Part shown: positions 7,867-16,579 of the stretch, in pieces | How positions within the stretch are numbered: position 1 is the stretch's first letter | How the letters are laid out: every line of letters starts with the position of its first letter | From: Streptomyces kebangsaanensis | GTDB lineage: Bacteria > Actinomycetota > Actinomycetes > Streptomycetales > Streptomycetaceae | DNA: 41,196 bases | Reading direction: 5' to 3' | Assembly: GCF_001906585.1 (NCBI RefSeq) | Contig: NZ_JUJA01000096.1 | Coordinates: 3,659-44,854 of the forward strand | Made by a program: the position numbers and the translations under genes | The notes under the pieces: model-generated | The model's database searches: none | Told to the model about the DNA's origin: nothing | The model's input: the letters and a program-made list of their open reading frames with translations, nothing else

Positions 7867-9923
7867 CAGAGGGTCACCTCTTCCAGGACGGTGTGGTTGA
7901 AGTCGCCGTGGGAGACGTAGGGGTAGGCACGGCCGTGGATGGTGATGGTGTCCTCGTCGGCGTCGGTGTTGGTGATGTAGGAGCGCAGCACGTACATGCG
8001 GGATGCCGCCCCTCCGAGGTGGTCCAGCACCATGCCGCGGGACTGCGACTTCGACAGCAGGGTGACGATCTGCGAGGTGAGCTTGGGGAGGGATTCGGCG
8101 ATGTCGTTCTGGTAGGCGACGTCGAGGTTTCCGAACGGGGCGTCCATGACGACCGGATACACACCCCCGCCTCCCAGGACGGCGTCGGGCGTCTTCTGCT
8201 TGCGATCGTGGGTCTCCTTGGCCAGTTCGGAGACGGCTCCCACGAACGACAGCCCCAGGATCTGGTTCTCGCCGGTGCTGCGGGCGGCGGCAACACCAGC
8301 CGAGTGGTTGACCAGTTCCAGCGCGAAGGCAGGGGTGAGGTGGGGAGTGAAGGGTTTGATGCAGATCCGACCGAAGACGCTCTTGACCTTCTGGTCGAGC
8401 TGCTGGCGGACCTCCTCGGTCTTGACAGCTAGGATCCGTTGGAAGGCGGTGAGAACTTCGTCGACTAGGGCGACCTGCCGCTGGATGCGCTTGGACTCCT
8501 CGTCCTGCACCCGCGCGGAGTGGAACTGGCGCCTGACCTTCTCGATCTGCTCATCCAGCTCGGTCAGCTGGGACTGGGCCTCACGGTGCTGCTGCAGGGC
8601 GTCCAGGCGCTTGCGGTCGAACTCCTTGCGCCGCTCCTCCAGGCGCTGGACGTCCATCACGTCGACGCCCTCCAGCTCGCGGGCGATGTCGCTCTCTTCG
8701 GCGTCGATCTGCCGGATAGAGGACTCGATCTCTTCAATGTCGGCGACGCACTCTCGCAGCTTCGCCAGCAGGTCCGCCCGCGCCAAGGTCAGGTCGGCTG
8801 CCTTGCCGCGCAGGTACATCCAGCGGGTTTCGACATCGGCGAGCCCGGCGTTGTAGCGGCGTTCCTCCAGCGCCATCCGCGCTTGGGATCCCTCGGGCAG
8901 GTCGCGCCCGCACATGCACAACCCGTCTTCGAGGAGACCGTCGATGTAGTCGCGCTGGATGCCCGCGGGCAGCTCTCGGCGCTTGCGCATCCCTTCGGCG
9001 AGATCCAGGACCTGGTTGTCGATGCCGCCAGTGAAAGCAAGGAAGCTGCTCCGGGCGAGCAGGTCGCGCTTTTTCTCCTGGCGTTCGGCCCGCTTGGCCA
9101 CCAGATCGTCCAGGCGTACCTTCAGCTTGGCACGCTGGCGCTGCAGCGGCGCCGCCTTGCCGTTGGCAAGGAGCGCTTGGTTGGCCGCCTCGACTTCACG
9201 CTCATAGCCGCCGGCGGTCTCCGACAGCTGCAGCAGCTGTTTGTGGACGTCGAGCTTGTGCTGCTCCAGCCGTTCCTGTTCGGCCGTCAGCGCCTGTAGG
9301 CGTCCGTCGCCGTTGCTGCCGATCTGTCGGCTGAGCTTGCGGGAGGCGTTCGGCAGGTGGGTGGCGATGGCTCGCTCGATCTCCTCAAGCCCCATCAGGG
9401 TCTTGATCGCCTGCTTGACCTCGTCCGTGCGGTCGCCGGTGAACATGCGCTCCATGCGCTCACCGTTGAAGAAGAAGAACTGCCGCAGGCCTTCGGGGAG
9501 GATCTTTTGTATGCGGTCCTGGCCGTTGGTGACGGTGGCGCTGACGCCGTGCTCGGATTCGGTGACGATGAGCTTCGCCGTCAGCGCGACCTGCTCTTCA
9601 GTTTTCTTGGTCGTCGTGACCGTACGCAGCACGGTGAACAGCAGTCCTTCGTGCTCGAATTCGACCTTCACCGAGGCGCTGACCACCTCGCCGAAGGGTG
9701 TCTGCGTCCACGCATGGTCGTTGATCACGCGTTCCTGATGTTCGACATCGTCGGAGAAGGCGCCGTAGAGCGCCCACGTGAACGCGTTCAGGAGAGTGGT
9801 CTTGCCCGCGCCGTTCATGCCGAAGATCAGGATGGCCGGCTTGTCTGGGGTGACCTCGAGATCAAGCTGCTGGGTTCCGTAGAAGACGCGGAAATTGTCC
9901 AACGTGAGCTTGAGCAGTTTCAT
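7866..9923 (-). CDS. DndD/Rad50-like SMC-type ATPase
   Basis: 685 residues with the architecture of Rad50/SMC ATPases. Walker A is GMNGAGKTT at 35-43, long coiled coils flank the centre, a possible zinc hook (LCMCGRDL) sits near 335, the ABC signature is STGENQ near 549 and Walker B is YPVVMDAP near 589. It is a clear relative of DndD, encoded at 18527-20554, but differs in hook, signature and length. The ATG at 9923 overlaps the stop of the 54-aa gene by ATGA, with AAGGAG about 10 nt upstream. In the block it sits between the restriction-type helicase and the associated protein 4. It probably provides ATP-driven DNA sensing or clamping for the putative phosphorothioation-dependent barrier. 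Confidence 0.9.
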   Translation of the reverse strand: MKLLKLTLDNFRVFYGTQQLDLEVTPDKPAILIFGMNGAGKTTLLNAFTWALYGAFSDDVEHQERVINDHAWTQTPFGEVVSASVKVEFEHEGLLFTVLRTVTTTKKTEEQVALTAKLIVTESEHGVSATVTNGQDRIQKILPEGLRQFFFFNGERMERMFTGDRTDEVKQAIKTLMGLEEIERAIATHLPNASRKLSRQIGSNGDGRLQALTAEQERLEQHKLDVHKQLLQLSETAGGYEREVEAANQALLANGKAAPLQRQRAKLKVRLDDLVAKRAERQEKKRDLLARSSFLAFTGGIDNQVLDLAEGMRKRRELPAGIQRDYIDGLLEDGLCMCGRDLPEGSQARMALEERRYNAGLADVETRWMYLRGKAADLTLARADLLAKLRECVADIEEIESSIRQIDAEESDIARELEGVDVMDVQRLEERRKEFDRKRLDALQQHREAQSQLTELDEQIEKVRRQFHSARVQDEESKRIQRQVALVDEVLTAFQRILAVKTEEVRQQLDQKVKSVFGRICIKPFTPHLTPAFALELVNHSAGVAAARSTGENQILGLSFVGAVSELAKETHDRKQKTPDAVLGGGGVYPVVMDAPFGNLDVAYQNDIAESLPKLTSQIVTLLSKSQSRGMVLDHLGGAASRMYVLRSYITNTDADEDTITIHGRAYPYVSHGDFNHTVLEEVTL

Positions 9924-10084
9924 TTGGCCAGCTCCTTGGTGGCGCGGACGATCTCGTCCGTGAGCAGGGTCGGGTTCTTCACATGCAGGTGCTCACGCTC
10001 GAGCTGCCACACTTTCGCCACGAGCTTCCTGGCTTCCGGCGACAGGTCGTCCATGATGTCTTTCAGGCTTTCCGTCGTCCCCAT
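9920..10084 (-). CDS. Small conserved-looking 54-aa protein in the phosphorothioation-linked operon
   Basis: An ATG at 10084 with a GGAG-containing RBS opens a 54-residue frame (MGTTESLKDIMDDLSPEARK, ending TDEIVRATKELAK). It ends in an ATGA overlap with the DndD-like ATPase, starts 46 bp after the helicase gene stop, and has normal high-GC3 codon use. It is predicted to be helical and charged, with no transmembrane segment and no recognised domain. Translational coupling to the ATPase suggests a small subunit or regulator of that protein. It is short enough to be missed by automatic gene calling. Confidence 0.78.
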   Translation of the reverse strand: MGTTESLKDIMDDLSPEARKLVAKVWQLEREHLHVKNPTLLTDEIVRATKELAK

Positions 10085-10130
10085 GGTCTTTCTCCACACG
10101 TCGGGCTGTCTGTCGGTCGTGCACGTGCTG

Positions 10131-12275
10131 TCAGGTGTCCATGAGCCCGTAGCGCAAGCGCAGCGGGCGCAGGATGTCGAGGGTGTGTGCCTCGTTGTCG
10201 GCGAGCCGGGCGAACTCCGTCACCCGTGCCAGCTCGCGCGCCACCATGCGGCGTTCGGTCTCGTGCTGCAGATCGCTGGCAGCGCTGGGGGGGACGACGA
10301 TGAAATCGACGATGTCCGCGCGTTCCTTTCCCGGTGCCTTGCGTAGGACGCGGCCGCGGCGCTGAATGAACTGGCGCGGGTTGGAGGAGCTGGCAAGGAG
10401 GTAGGCGGTGCGTGCGGCCGGCACGTCCACTCCCTCATCGAGGCACTTCATCGACAGCAGGACCTGCAGTTGAGTGCCGGTGGCGAACTGACGCAGCAGG
10501 TGCTGGCGTTCAGGGCGTTTGGTTTCGGCAGTGTAGGGCGCTGCGGGCATGCGCAGTTGCGTGCCGACCATGGCCAAGGCCTGCTGTAGCTGCGTCGGCT
10601 CATGCGGATCACCGCCCTCGAAGGACAGGGGGTGGCGGCCCTCGGCGCAGTACAGCAGCTGGTACCAGTCGTTGCGCCGCGCGGTGATCTCGCGGCGCAG
10701 GGCGGGCAGCTTGGCGCGGGCGTGTCCGAGAATGTTGGAGCGTCGCCGCAGCAGCTGGCCCAGCGGGCTGTCGTCGTCGGTGTCGTGGGAGAGGCCCTCA
10801 GCTGCGATGATCTTGGCGATTTTCTCGGTCACCTCCGCGTAGAGGTAGGCCTCCTCGTCGTCCAGTTCGACCAGTACGGGTGTGTAGGTGTAGCGGCACA
10901 GGGCTCCGGCGCGGATGGCGTCGCCGATGCCCATCTCGAAGACGACGTCGCCGAAGTAGTCCGTCAGTGCCGCGGTGCCCTGATCGTCGAACCAGCGCTC
11001 CGGTGTGGCCGACAAACCCAGCCGGTATGCGGCGGATGCCGGGAGCTTTTCCCGCAATCGTTTGGCGCCGAGGTTGTGGCATTCGTCCGCGATGACGAGG
11101 AGGCGGCCGCGGTGGCGGGCCAGGATCGACTGCAGCGGGCCGGCGGCGAAGGTGGCGTTGGTGGTGACCAGGACTCCGCCCTGGGCGCTGCCCAGGGCCA
11201 GGGCGTCCAGCAGCGAGGAGGCTTTGCCGTACCAGCTGTTGGTGGATTCGTAGGCGCGGATGGGTTGCACGCCGAACCAGGCGATGTCTTTGCACCATTG
11301 GTCGACCAGGTGCTGGTACGGGGCGATGACGAGGGTCAGCAGTCCTTGGTCGCGTTTTTGCAGCACGCGGGTCAGTTGGGCTGCGGCCGACAGCGCGGTC
11401 AGTGTTTTGCCCGTGCCGGTAGCCATGCGCAGGATGCCCCGGCCACCTTGGGCGAACCAGCGTTCGACGGCTTGTTTCTGGTAGTCCCGTACGGTCAGCT
11501 CGCCGGGGATCGCCAGTCGTCCGGACGTCTCCGGGCGGGGCAGAGTGATTAGGGCACCGTCCAGCAGCGGCAGTTCCACCTCGCGTGCTGTGGACCGGGC
11601 GCAGCGTTGGATGACCGTGTGGGCGGCGGCGGTGAAGTCGATCACTCGCAGCAACGGAGTCCGGTCGTCCCAGAGGTCTTCGAAGTCCTGGCTGATGCGT
11701 ACGGCCCGGCTCCGGTCGCCCGGCTCCCAGGTGCGGAAGACCTCGATGGATTCGAAGTTGCCGACCAGTCCCGGCATGGTCTCGTTCGCGCTGCCTTTGA
11801 AGGCGACCAGGTCGTGGCCGTCGCGGAAGATGCCGATCTTCTCGTGGTAGATGCCAATCCGGTCGTGGGAACTGATGTAGGCGAGCTTGATGTCGAGGCG
11901 GCCATCGGCGATGAGCAGGCCGAGCTTGCCCAGCCCGCTCGCTGCCCGCGGGTCCTGGGCCGCCTGCTCCATGTCCCGCACGGCAGCCTGTTCCAGCACG
12001 GCCCGCAATTCGTATCCGGCGTGGATCTGTTCCACGTCCTCAGCCGTCAGTTGAGGGGAGGCGATGATGCGCATCGTGCCGCCGCGCGCGGCGAAATCGT
12101 CCAGCCCCTGGCCAAGGACGGCCAGCACCGAGGCGCTGAAGTAGCCGACCGCACGGTCGTAGGAGGTGGCCGCGTCGAGGGAGGGGACGTAGAAGTCGCC
12201 GACGATGTCGCAGCGGTCGCTGCGGTAGTCGGCGTGCAGATCGACCGCGCGCAGCCCGTGTGAGTGCCCGGTCAT
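10131..12275 (-). CDS. DNA phosphorothioation system restriction enzyme-type helicase (PLD nuclease + DEAD/DEAH)
   Basis: 714 residues from the ATG at 12275; a GTG at 12278 is one codon earlier. A phospholipase-D-type nuclease domain at the N-terminus has the full HEK...D...GSAN motif (about 145-165). An SF2 helicase follows: Walker A ATGTGKT near 286, DECH near 398, SATPERW near 423 and QRRGRVLR near 639. This combination matches the family annotated as the DNA phosphorothioation system restriction enzyme. The start overlaps the upstream gene stop (TGATG). In known relatives the helicase/PLD pair would translocate on and could cut DNA, but some phosphorothioation barriers act without cleavage, so activity is unproven. 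It is the best candidate effector of the block. Confidence 0.92.
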   Translation of the reverse strand: MTGHSHGLRAVDLHADYRSDRCDIVGDFYVPSLDAATSYDRAVGYFSASVLAVLGQGLDDFAARGGTMRIIASPQLTAEDVEQIHAGYELRAVLEQAAVRDMEQAAQDPRAASGLGKLGLLIADGRLDIKLAYISSHDRIGIYHEKIGIFRDGHDLVAFKGSANETMPGLVGNFESIEVFRTWEPGDRSRAVRISQDFEDLWDDRTPLLRVIDFTAAAHTVIQRCARSTAREVELPLLDGALITLPRPETSGRLAIPGELTVRDYQKQAVERWFAQGGRGILRMATGTGKTLTALSAAAQLTRVLQKRDQGLLTLVIAPYQHLVDQWCKDIAWFGVQPIRAYESTNSWYGKASSLLDALALGSAQGGVLVTTNATFAAGPLQSILARHRGRLLVIADECHNLGAKRLREKLPASAAYRLGLSATPERWFDDQGTAALTDYFGDVVFEMGIGDAIRAGALCRYTYTPVLVELDDEEAYLYAEVTEKIAKIIAAEGLSHDTDDDSPLGQLLRRRSNILGHARAKLPALRREITARRNDWYQLLYCAEGRHPLSFEGGDPHEPTQLQQALAMVGTQLRMPAAPYTAETKRPERQHLLRQFATGTQLQVLLSMKCLDEGVDVPAARTAYLLASSSNPRQFIQRRGRVLRKAPGKERADIVDFIVVPPSAASDLQHETERRMVARELARVTEFARLADNEAHTLDILRPLRLRYGLMDT

Positions 12276-14257
12276 CACAGCCCCATGAGGTTGATCAGGT
12301 CGTCGGAGGACGGCCCGTCGTCGCCGGAGCTGGCGCTGCCAGCCGATGGCTGCTCACCGTCGTCTTCAGCGCGGACGTCGCTGAGCCGGCGGACCACGCC
12401 ATTGCGCGCGGTGAAGGGAGGCGAGGAGGCGGACACGCGAACACTGGCGGCGGCGATGGTGAACTCAAGGGTCAAGGTGGCGACCAGCTCGTCGATGGGG
12501 ATCGAACCGCCCGCCCAGTCCACCTCTTGTGCGATCAGCTCCTTGATGCTGGTGTAGGGGCGCAGTCCCCACTGCGCGAGCGCCCAGGAGTTCACGTCGC
12601 TGCGCACGAACCGGTCGTCTTTGGACAGCTGGGCTTTCAGCGAGCGAACGTTCACGCCCGGGCCCATACGGTTGACCAGCAGCGGCCAGTCCAGGGGGTG
12701 GCCGAGTTCCTCGAGCACGGCAAGAGCGCGGTCGGTCAGCGATGCGCGCCGCGCAGCGTCGGGTGCGGCGGGCTCGTCGGCGGGCAGGTCGGCAAGATTC
12801 TCGGAGATATCGGGGCCGGAGGCGTCGTCGGGCAGCTGCCAGCCGTCGGGGGTGGCGACTGCAGCGAGGGCGCGTGCCACCAGCGTCCGCAGTGGCTCGG
12901 GCAGTTCCTCGCTGTTTTGCAGCAGATCGGTCAGCTGCTCGCCCGGGCGCTGCCGGCAGGCGTACACGCGGAGCTGCTCGAAGACTTCCTCTATCTGCGG
13001 CGCGCGCTCTGGCACGGATCCCGGAGGGGAGTCTGCGCGCGTGGAGGGGGCAGGGGAGGGTGTGGTGGCAGCTGCAGCGTCGAGGGGAGCGGCCGGGGCG
13101 GCGGGCCGCGGCGGTGCCAGTTCATAATCACCGTCCACCGCTGCCACACGGTGGGCTACGACGGCGGACTGCTGTGCGGGCGCGAGTTCGACCTGTTGGC
13201 CGCCGACGACACGCAGCCCGCAGTACTGAAGCCACTGCTCGGTGGCTTTGAGAGGACGCCCGGTGTCCTTCAGCAGCCGCACGGCTGCGGACAGCGACAA
13301 CGCCTCCCCCGGAACCAGGCCGAGCGCGCTGCGGGTCAATTTACGGGCGTGCGCCAGCGAACCGCTGAACAGCCAGTCGCCGTCACTGCTTCCCGACCAG
13401 TGCAGGGCGAGTAGCAGCTCAAGCACCCGCACCTCGCTGCCGGGCAGCCGGTCGGCGAGCCAGGGGTGGTGGTCCGCCAGATCGGCACGGGTAACGGGAG
13501 CCTGGGTTGCGGACTCAAACAGCTGCAAGGCGCAAGCGAGCTTGGAGGACGTCAGCGCCGCGTTCTGCAGCTGCTGGGGCAGCTCCTCCAGCAGCCGTGC
13601 CATCCACGACCGCATGGTGCTGTAGCGGACGGCCAGTTCGTCAACCGGCACCGGGACAGGTGCGCACAGGTGCAGGGTGATCAGGTCCTGCTGGCGGGCA
13701 TCGAGAGAGATGAACCATCCCTGGACCGCATGGTCGGGGCTCTCCGGCTCGGTGTGCGCAGGCGACGCGAGCGCGTGCGGGGGCTCGTCCTGGGACGGCT
13801 CCGGCTGCGAAGACAGGGCTGCGGCGCGCACGAGAGCCGCGAGTATGTCGCGCTTTGTGTCGGTGCGGACCTTCGCCAGGCAGGCAATGTTCGACGGAGT
13901 CAGAAGGGCCACGTCGGCCAGTGTCCTGCCACCTGCGGCCTGCAGGATGTCCAACGCCGTCGTCTCCAGTTTCAGCTCTGCCGTCGGCATCTGCTGCGGT
14001 AGCGACGGAAGCAGCAGGTGCAAAGGCCGTGCGTCCAGCTCGGGCTCACCGCTCCAACCCAGGAAGGAGGCGAGCAGGTCGAAGACGTCATCCATGTACG
14101 GGCGGCGTGCGCTTGTCTCTTCCGGTGTCTCGTGCAGCCACCACTGCGCTGGCCCTCCCATCCGCTGGAGTGCGAGCAACTGCTCGGGCCCCAGCTGATC
14201 CAGCCACGGCAACGCGACGTGCCACGTTGGCTTGAGCAACGAGAGCGAAGCTGACAT
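12275..14257 (-). CDS. HTH/HARE-like DNA-binding protein, paralogue of the 894-aa protein
   Basis: 660 residues if started at the ATG at 14257, which has GGTGGGAAAG just upstream. The frame stays open to 14344 but that extension lies in a hairpin and is unlikely to be coding. An HTH-like segment (PVDELAVRYSTMRSWMARLL) lies mid-protein. The C-terminal part carries a HARE-like winged helix (LEELGHPLDWPLLVNRM, SKDDRFVRSD) followed by a segment like PYTSIKELIAQEVDWAGG. Both align with the 4602-7286 product, as does the N-terminus. It lacks that protein's nuclease-like C-terminal extension. It is coupled by TGATG to the restriction-type helicase, so it may be that enzyme's DNA-binding or specificity partner. 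No named family could be recalled. Confidence 0.82.
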   Translation of the reverse strand: MSASLSLLKPTWHVALPWLDQLGPEQLLALQRMGGPAQWWLHETPEETSARRPYMDDVFDLLASFLGWSGEPELDARPLHLLLPSLPQQMPTAELKLETTALDILQAAGGRTLADVALLTPSNIACLAKVRTDTKRDILAALVRAAALSSQPEPSQDEPPHALASPAHTEPESPDHAVQGWFISLDARQQDLITLHLCAPVPVPVDELAVRYSTMRSWMARLLEELPQQLQNAALTSSKLACALQLFESATQAPVTRADLADHHPWLADRLPGSEVRVLELLLALHWSGSSDGDWLFSGSLAHARKLTRSALGLVPGEALSLSAAVRLLKDTGRPLKATEQWLQYCGLRVVGGQQVELAPAQQSAVVAHRVAAVDGDYELAPPRPAAPAAPLDAAAATTPSPAPSTRADSPPGSVPERAPQIEEVFEQLRVYACRQRPGEQLTDLLQNSEELPEPLRTLVARALAAVATPDGWQLPDDASGPDISENLADLPADEPAAPDAARRASLTDRALAVLEELGHPLDWPLLVNRMGPGVNVRSLKAQLSKDDRFVRSDVNSWALAQWGLRPYTSIKELIAQEVDWAGGSIPIDELVATLTLEFTIAAASVRVSASSPPFTARNGVVRRLSDVRAEDDGEQPSAGSASSGDDGPSSDDLINLMGL

Positions 14258-14290
14258 CTTTCCCACCCTGTTCGTGCCGGTGAACCCGCT

Positions 14291-14340
14291 GCGGTGCCCG
14301 GCGGCAAGGACTTCTTTTGGTCCTCGCCGCCGGGCACCGC
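14291..14340 (-). terminator. Strong hairpin inside the defence operon
   Basis: Two 21-base arms (14291-14311 and 14320-14340) pair with one mismatch around an 8-base loop. The stem starts one base after the stop codon of the DGQHR gene and ends before the start of the next gene at 14257. There is no T-tract, as is common for streptomycete terminators. It may attenuate transcription into the downstream genes or protect the upstream mRNA end. Confidence 0.75.
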
Positions 14341-16572
14341 TCACTCACTCAGAAGATCGTTCACACTGCTCACCGGCTCGTCTTCGATCTCCTCGGCGCC
14401 GGCTGCACCGTCTTCGCTCTCCGCCTGCGCGTCCTGCGGCTCCTGCGCGGGCACCCCGTGCTGGTCGAACTGCGCCAGCCAGTTCTTGTACGGCTCGTCA
14501 GAGCCGTAGAACCACTCCTTCAGGGCGCGGCCGAGCGCAGCACGGGCGGCCTTTTCCGCCTCCTTCCGCAGCTTCGTCGTGTCGGTGACGCCGGGCCGGC
14601 TGGTCTTGAGTGCCTTCAGCTGCTGGTCCTGGCACAAGCTCAGGTACAGGCCCCGCGCAGCGCCGAGCTTGTCGTCGAATCCGGTCCGGTCGGTGAACCA
14701 GACAGAGATGTGCGCCCACGCCTGAGGGGTGTCCAGTACCTGGAGCCAGAAGTAACGGAAGTAGACCGCCTGCGGGGTGTCCATGTTGGCGATCTGGTTC
14801 AGAGGATGGGCGATCTCGTTCTTGTTGAAGGCAAGCCTGCGGTCCTTGGCCTTGCCCGCCTCCAAAGCGAAGTAGGCGTTCCACGCCTTCACCAGCGCCT
14901 CCGCGAACTGCGGCAGGTCCTTGATGTCGGCGCCGCCGGGCTGGTCCTTGCGCAGCTCCCAGAGTGAGCCCAGGGTCATCATCATGCCCAGCTGGCAGGC
15001 GTGGGTGTTGAACACGGCGTAGGCAGCCTTCGACTGCTTGAGCGCGGCGCTGCGACCGGAGTCCAGATACGCCTGGGCCCGGTAGGTTTCGAAGATCTCC
15101 TCCCGTCCCTTCAGCGCCTCCCAGGCGCGGATCACATCGGACTTGGTCGTCTTCCTACCTGCGGTCTTCTCATCCAGATAGTGCTCGTAGCTGTCGCGCA
15201 GCGTCCAGAACACGCCTACCCCGCTGAACAGGGCATCGTGGGCGAGGGTCAGGCCAGTGTCGTCTATGTGCCAGTCCTCCTTCAGCTGCGTCAGGGCCGT
15301 GGCGTGGGCAGCGTAGGGGGCGGTGCGCGAGAGGAGGGTGAGGATCGCCCGGCCCCAGGTGGCGGCGAACTGGTCGCTGATGGCGTCCATCCATCCCAGG
15401 GGGAACGCCGTGTTGCCGATCTTGTCCCGCTGGTAGGTGACGCCGCCTTCCTCGAGCTGGTCGGGCAGGAGGTTGATGAGGTCCAGCTGCCCCTGCATGA
15501 AGGCGTCCAGCACCGGCTGGCTGAGCCGGCCGCCGATCTTCTGAGCGACATCCCTCAGGTATTTTGGAGGCCCGAAGACGCAGCGATCGACGGTGAACTT
15601 CAGCAGGTGGATGTTGGTCAGCACCGACCACCGGGCCGGCCGGGTGGAGTTCACCTCGGGGTTGTCGTACTCCACCGCATAGATAGGCAGCAGCGAGTCG
15701 CTCTTGTCGTTGCGCAGCTCGCTGAGCATGCGGCGGGTGAGCACATTGCTCAATTCGGCATCCGACAGCAGGATGATCCGGGACTCCGACGGTGGACGCG
15801 CTTCCTTGTTGACGTCCACGAACAGCTTGCGCGCAGCCTCATGGGGCCGCGCGTTCTCGCCGGTCTGGTCGGGGAACCAGCACACGGTCACCGGCACTTC
15901 GATACGGCTGAGGTCGACATCGCCGAAGTTGTCGAGCGCCTGCAGGACCTGGTTCTCGTAGAAGGAGCGGAAGCGGGCACCGCCAGAGTTCTGCCAGCTC
16001 TTGGTCATCGTGCGTTCGATGGCCAAGAGAGCCATCGCACGGTGCTGGCCATCGAGGACGACCAGCTGCGCCTCGGTCTTGTTCCACCACAGCTTGCCCA
16101 CACTGGCCGGGTGGAGACGGTCATTGGCTCCGATCAGTCGCTGGATCTGGAACGCAGTGCCCGCCTGCTCCTGCTGCCACTGGGCGCCGTCGTCGGCGAC
16201 CACGCTAGGCTGGCCCAGCGATTCGAAATGGGAGGGGCGCTTGCTGCGGAAGGGCAGCAGCACCGCGACGATGGGCGGCAGGAACGCAGGCCCGGTCGGC
16301 TTGAGATCTAGCAGGTAGGGGATCAGCTTGACCGCCACGCGATGATCGTCCAGGTCACGCTGCAGCAGCTGGTTGAAGTCCAGATCGCCGGCTTCCATGA
16401 CCTCACGGACGGGAGCCAGGCTCTTGGTGAGCTGGCGCTCGGGATCGTCGGTCTCCTCGCCGAGCCGTGCCTTGGTCATGATGTAGTCCACCCGACCTGC
16501 CGGCGTGGTGAACGTGCCCCACGTTCCCTGAACGTAGTCGCGGAACGTGAGCTTGGTTCCTGAGCCGAACAT
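14341..16572 (-). CDS. Large DGQHR-domain protein (DndB-like), phosphorothioation-associated
   Basis: 743 residues with a DGQHR motif at 174-178 (VVLDGQHRAMALL). Also DndB-like are a VPVTVCWFPD strand and LFVDVNKEARPPSESR, matching the LNRHA-type segment of DndB. It is nearly twice the length of DndB; the extra C-terminal 350 residues include a helical charged region and an acidic tail. DGQHR proteins are found in phosphorothioation and related defence loci; DndB itself is a repressor. This copy sits 7 bp after the GIY-YIG gene and well away from dndBCDE, so it more likely serves the effector side (sensing or regulation). Family membership is firm, function is not. Confidence 0.88.
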   Translation of the reverse strand: MFGSGTKLTFRDYVQGTWGTFTTPAGRVDYIMTKARLGEETDDPERQLTKSLAPVREVMEAGDLDFNQLLQRDLDDHRVAVKLIPYLLDLKPTGPAFLPPIVAVLLPFRSKRPSHFESLGQPSVVADDGAQWQQEQAGTAFQIQRLIGANDRLHPASVGKLWWNKTEAQLVVLDGQHRAMALLAIERTMTKSWQNSGGARFRSFYENQVLQALDNFGDVDLSRIEVPVTVCWFPDQTGENARPHEAARKLFVDVNKEARPPSESRIILLSDAELSNVLTRRMLSELRNDKSDSLLPIYAVEYDNPEVNSTRPARWSVLTNIHLLKFTVDRCVFGPPKYLRDVAQKIGGRLSQPVLDAFMQGQLDLINLLPDQLEEGGVTYQRDKIGNTAFPLGWMDAISDQFAATWGRAILTLLSRTAPYAAHATALTQLKEDWHIDDTGLTLAHDALFSGVGVFWTLRDSYEHYLDEKTAGRKTTKSDVIRAWEALKGREEIFETYRAQAYLDSGRSAALKQSKAAYAVFNTHACQLGMMMTLGSLWELRKDQPGGADIKDLPQFAEALVKAWNAYFALEAGKAKDRRLAFNKNEIAHPLNQIANMDTPQAVYFRYFWLQVLDTPQAWAHISVWFTDRTGFDDKLGAARGLYLSLCQDQQLKALKTSRPGVTDTTKLRKEAEKAARAALGRALKEWFYGSDEPYKNWLAQFDQHGVPAQEPQDAQAESEDGAAGAEEIEDEPVSSVNDLLSE

Positions 16573-16579
16573 CGTTTCC

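Noticed and set aside
14258..14344. N-terminal extension of the 660-aa protein
   Set aside because: The extension is the hairpin stem sequence, and a good start with upstream purines lies at 14257.
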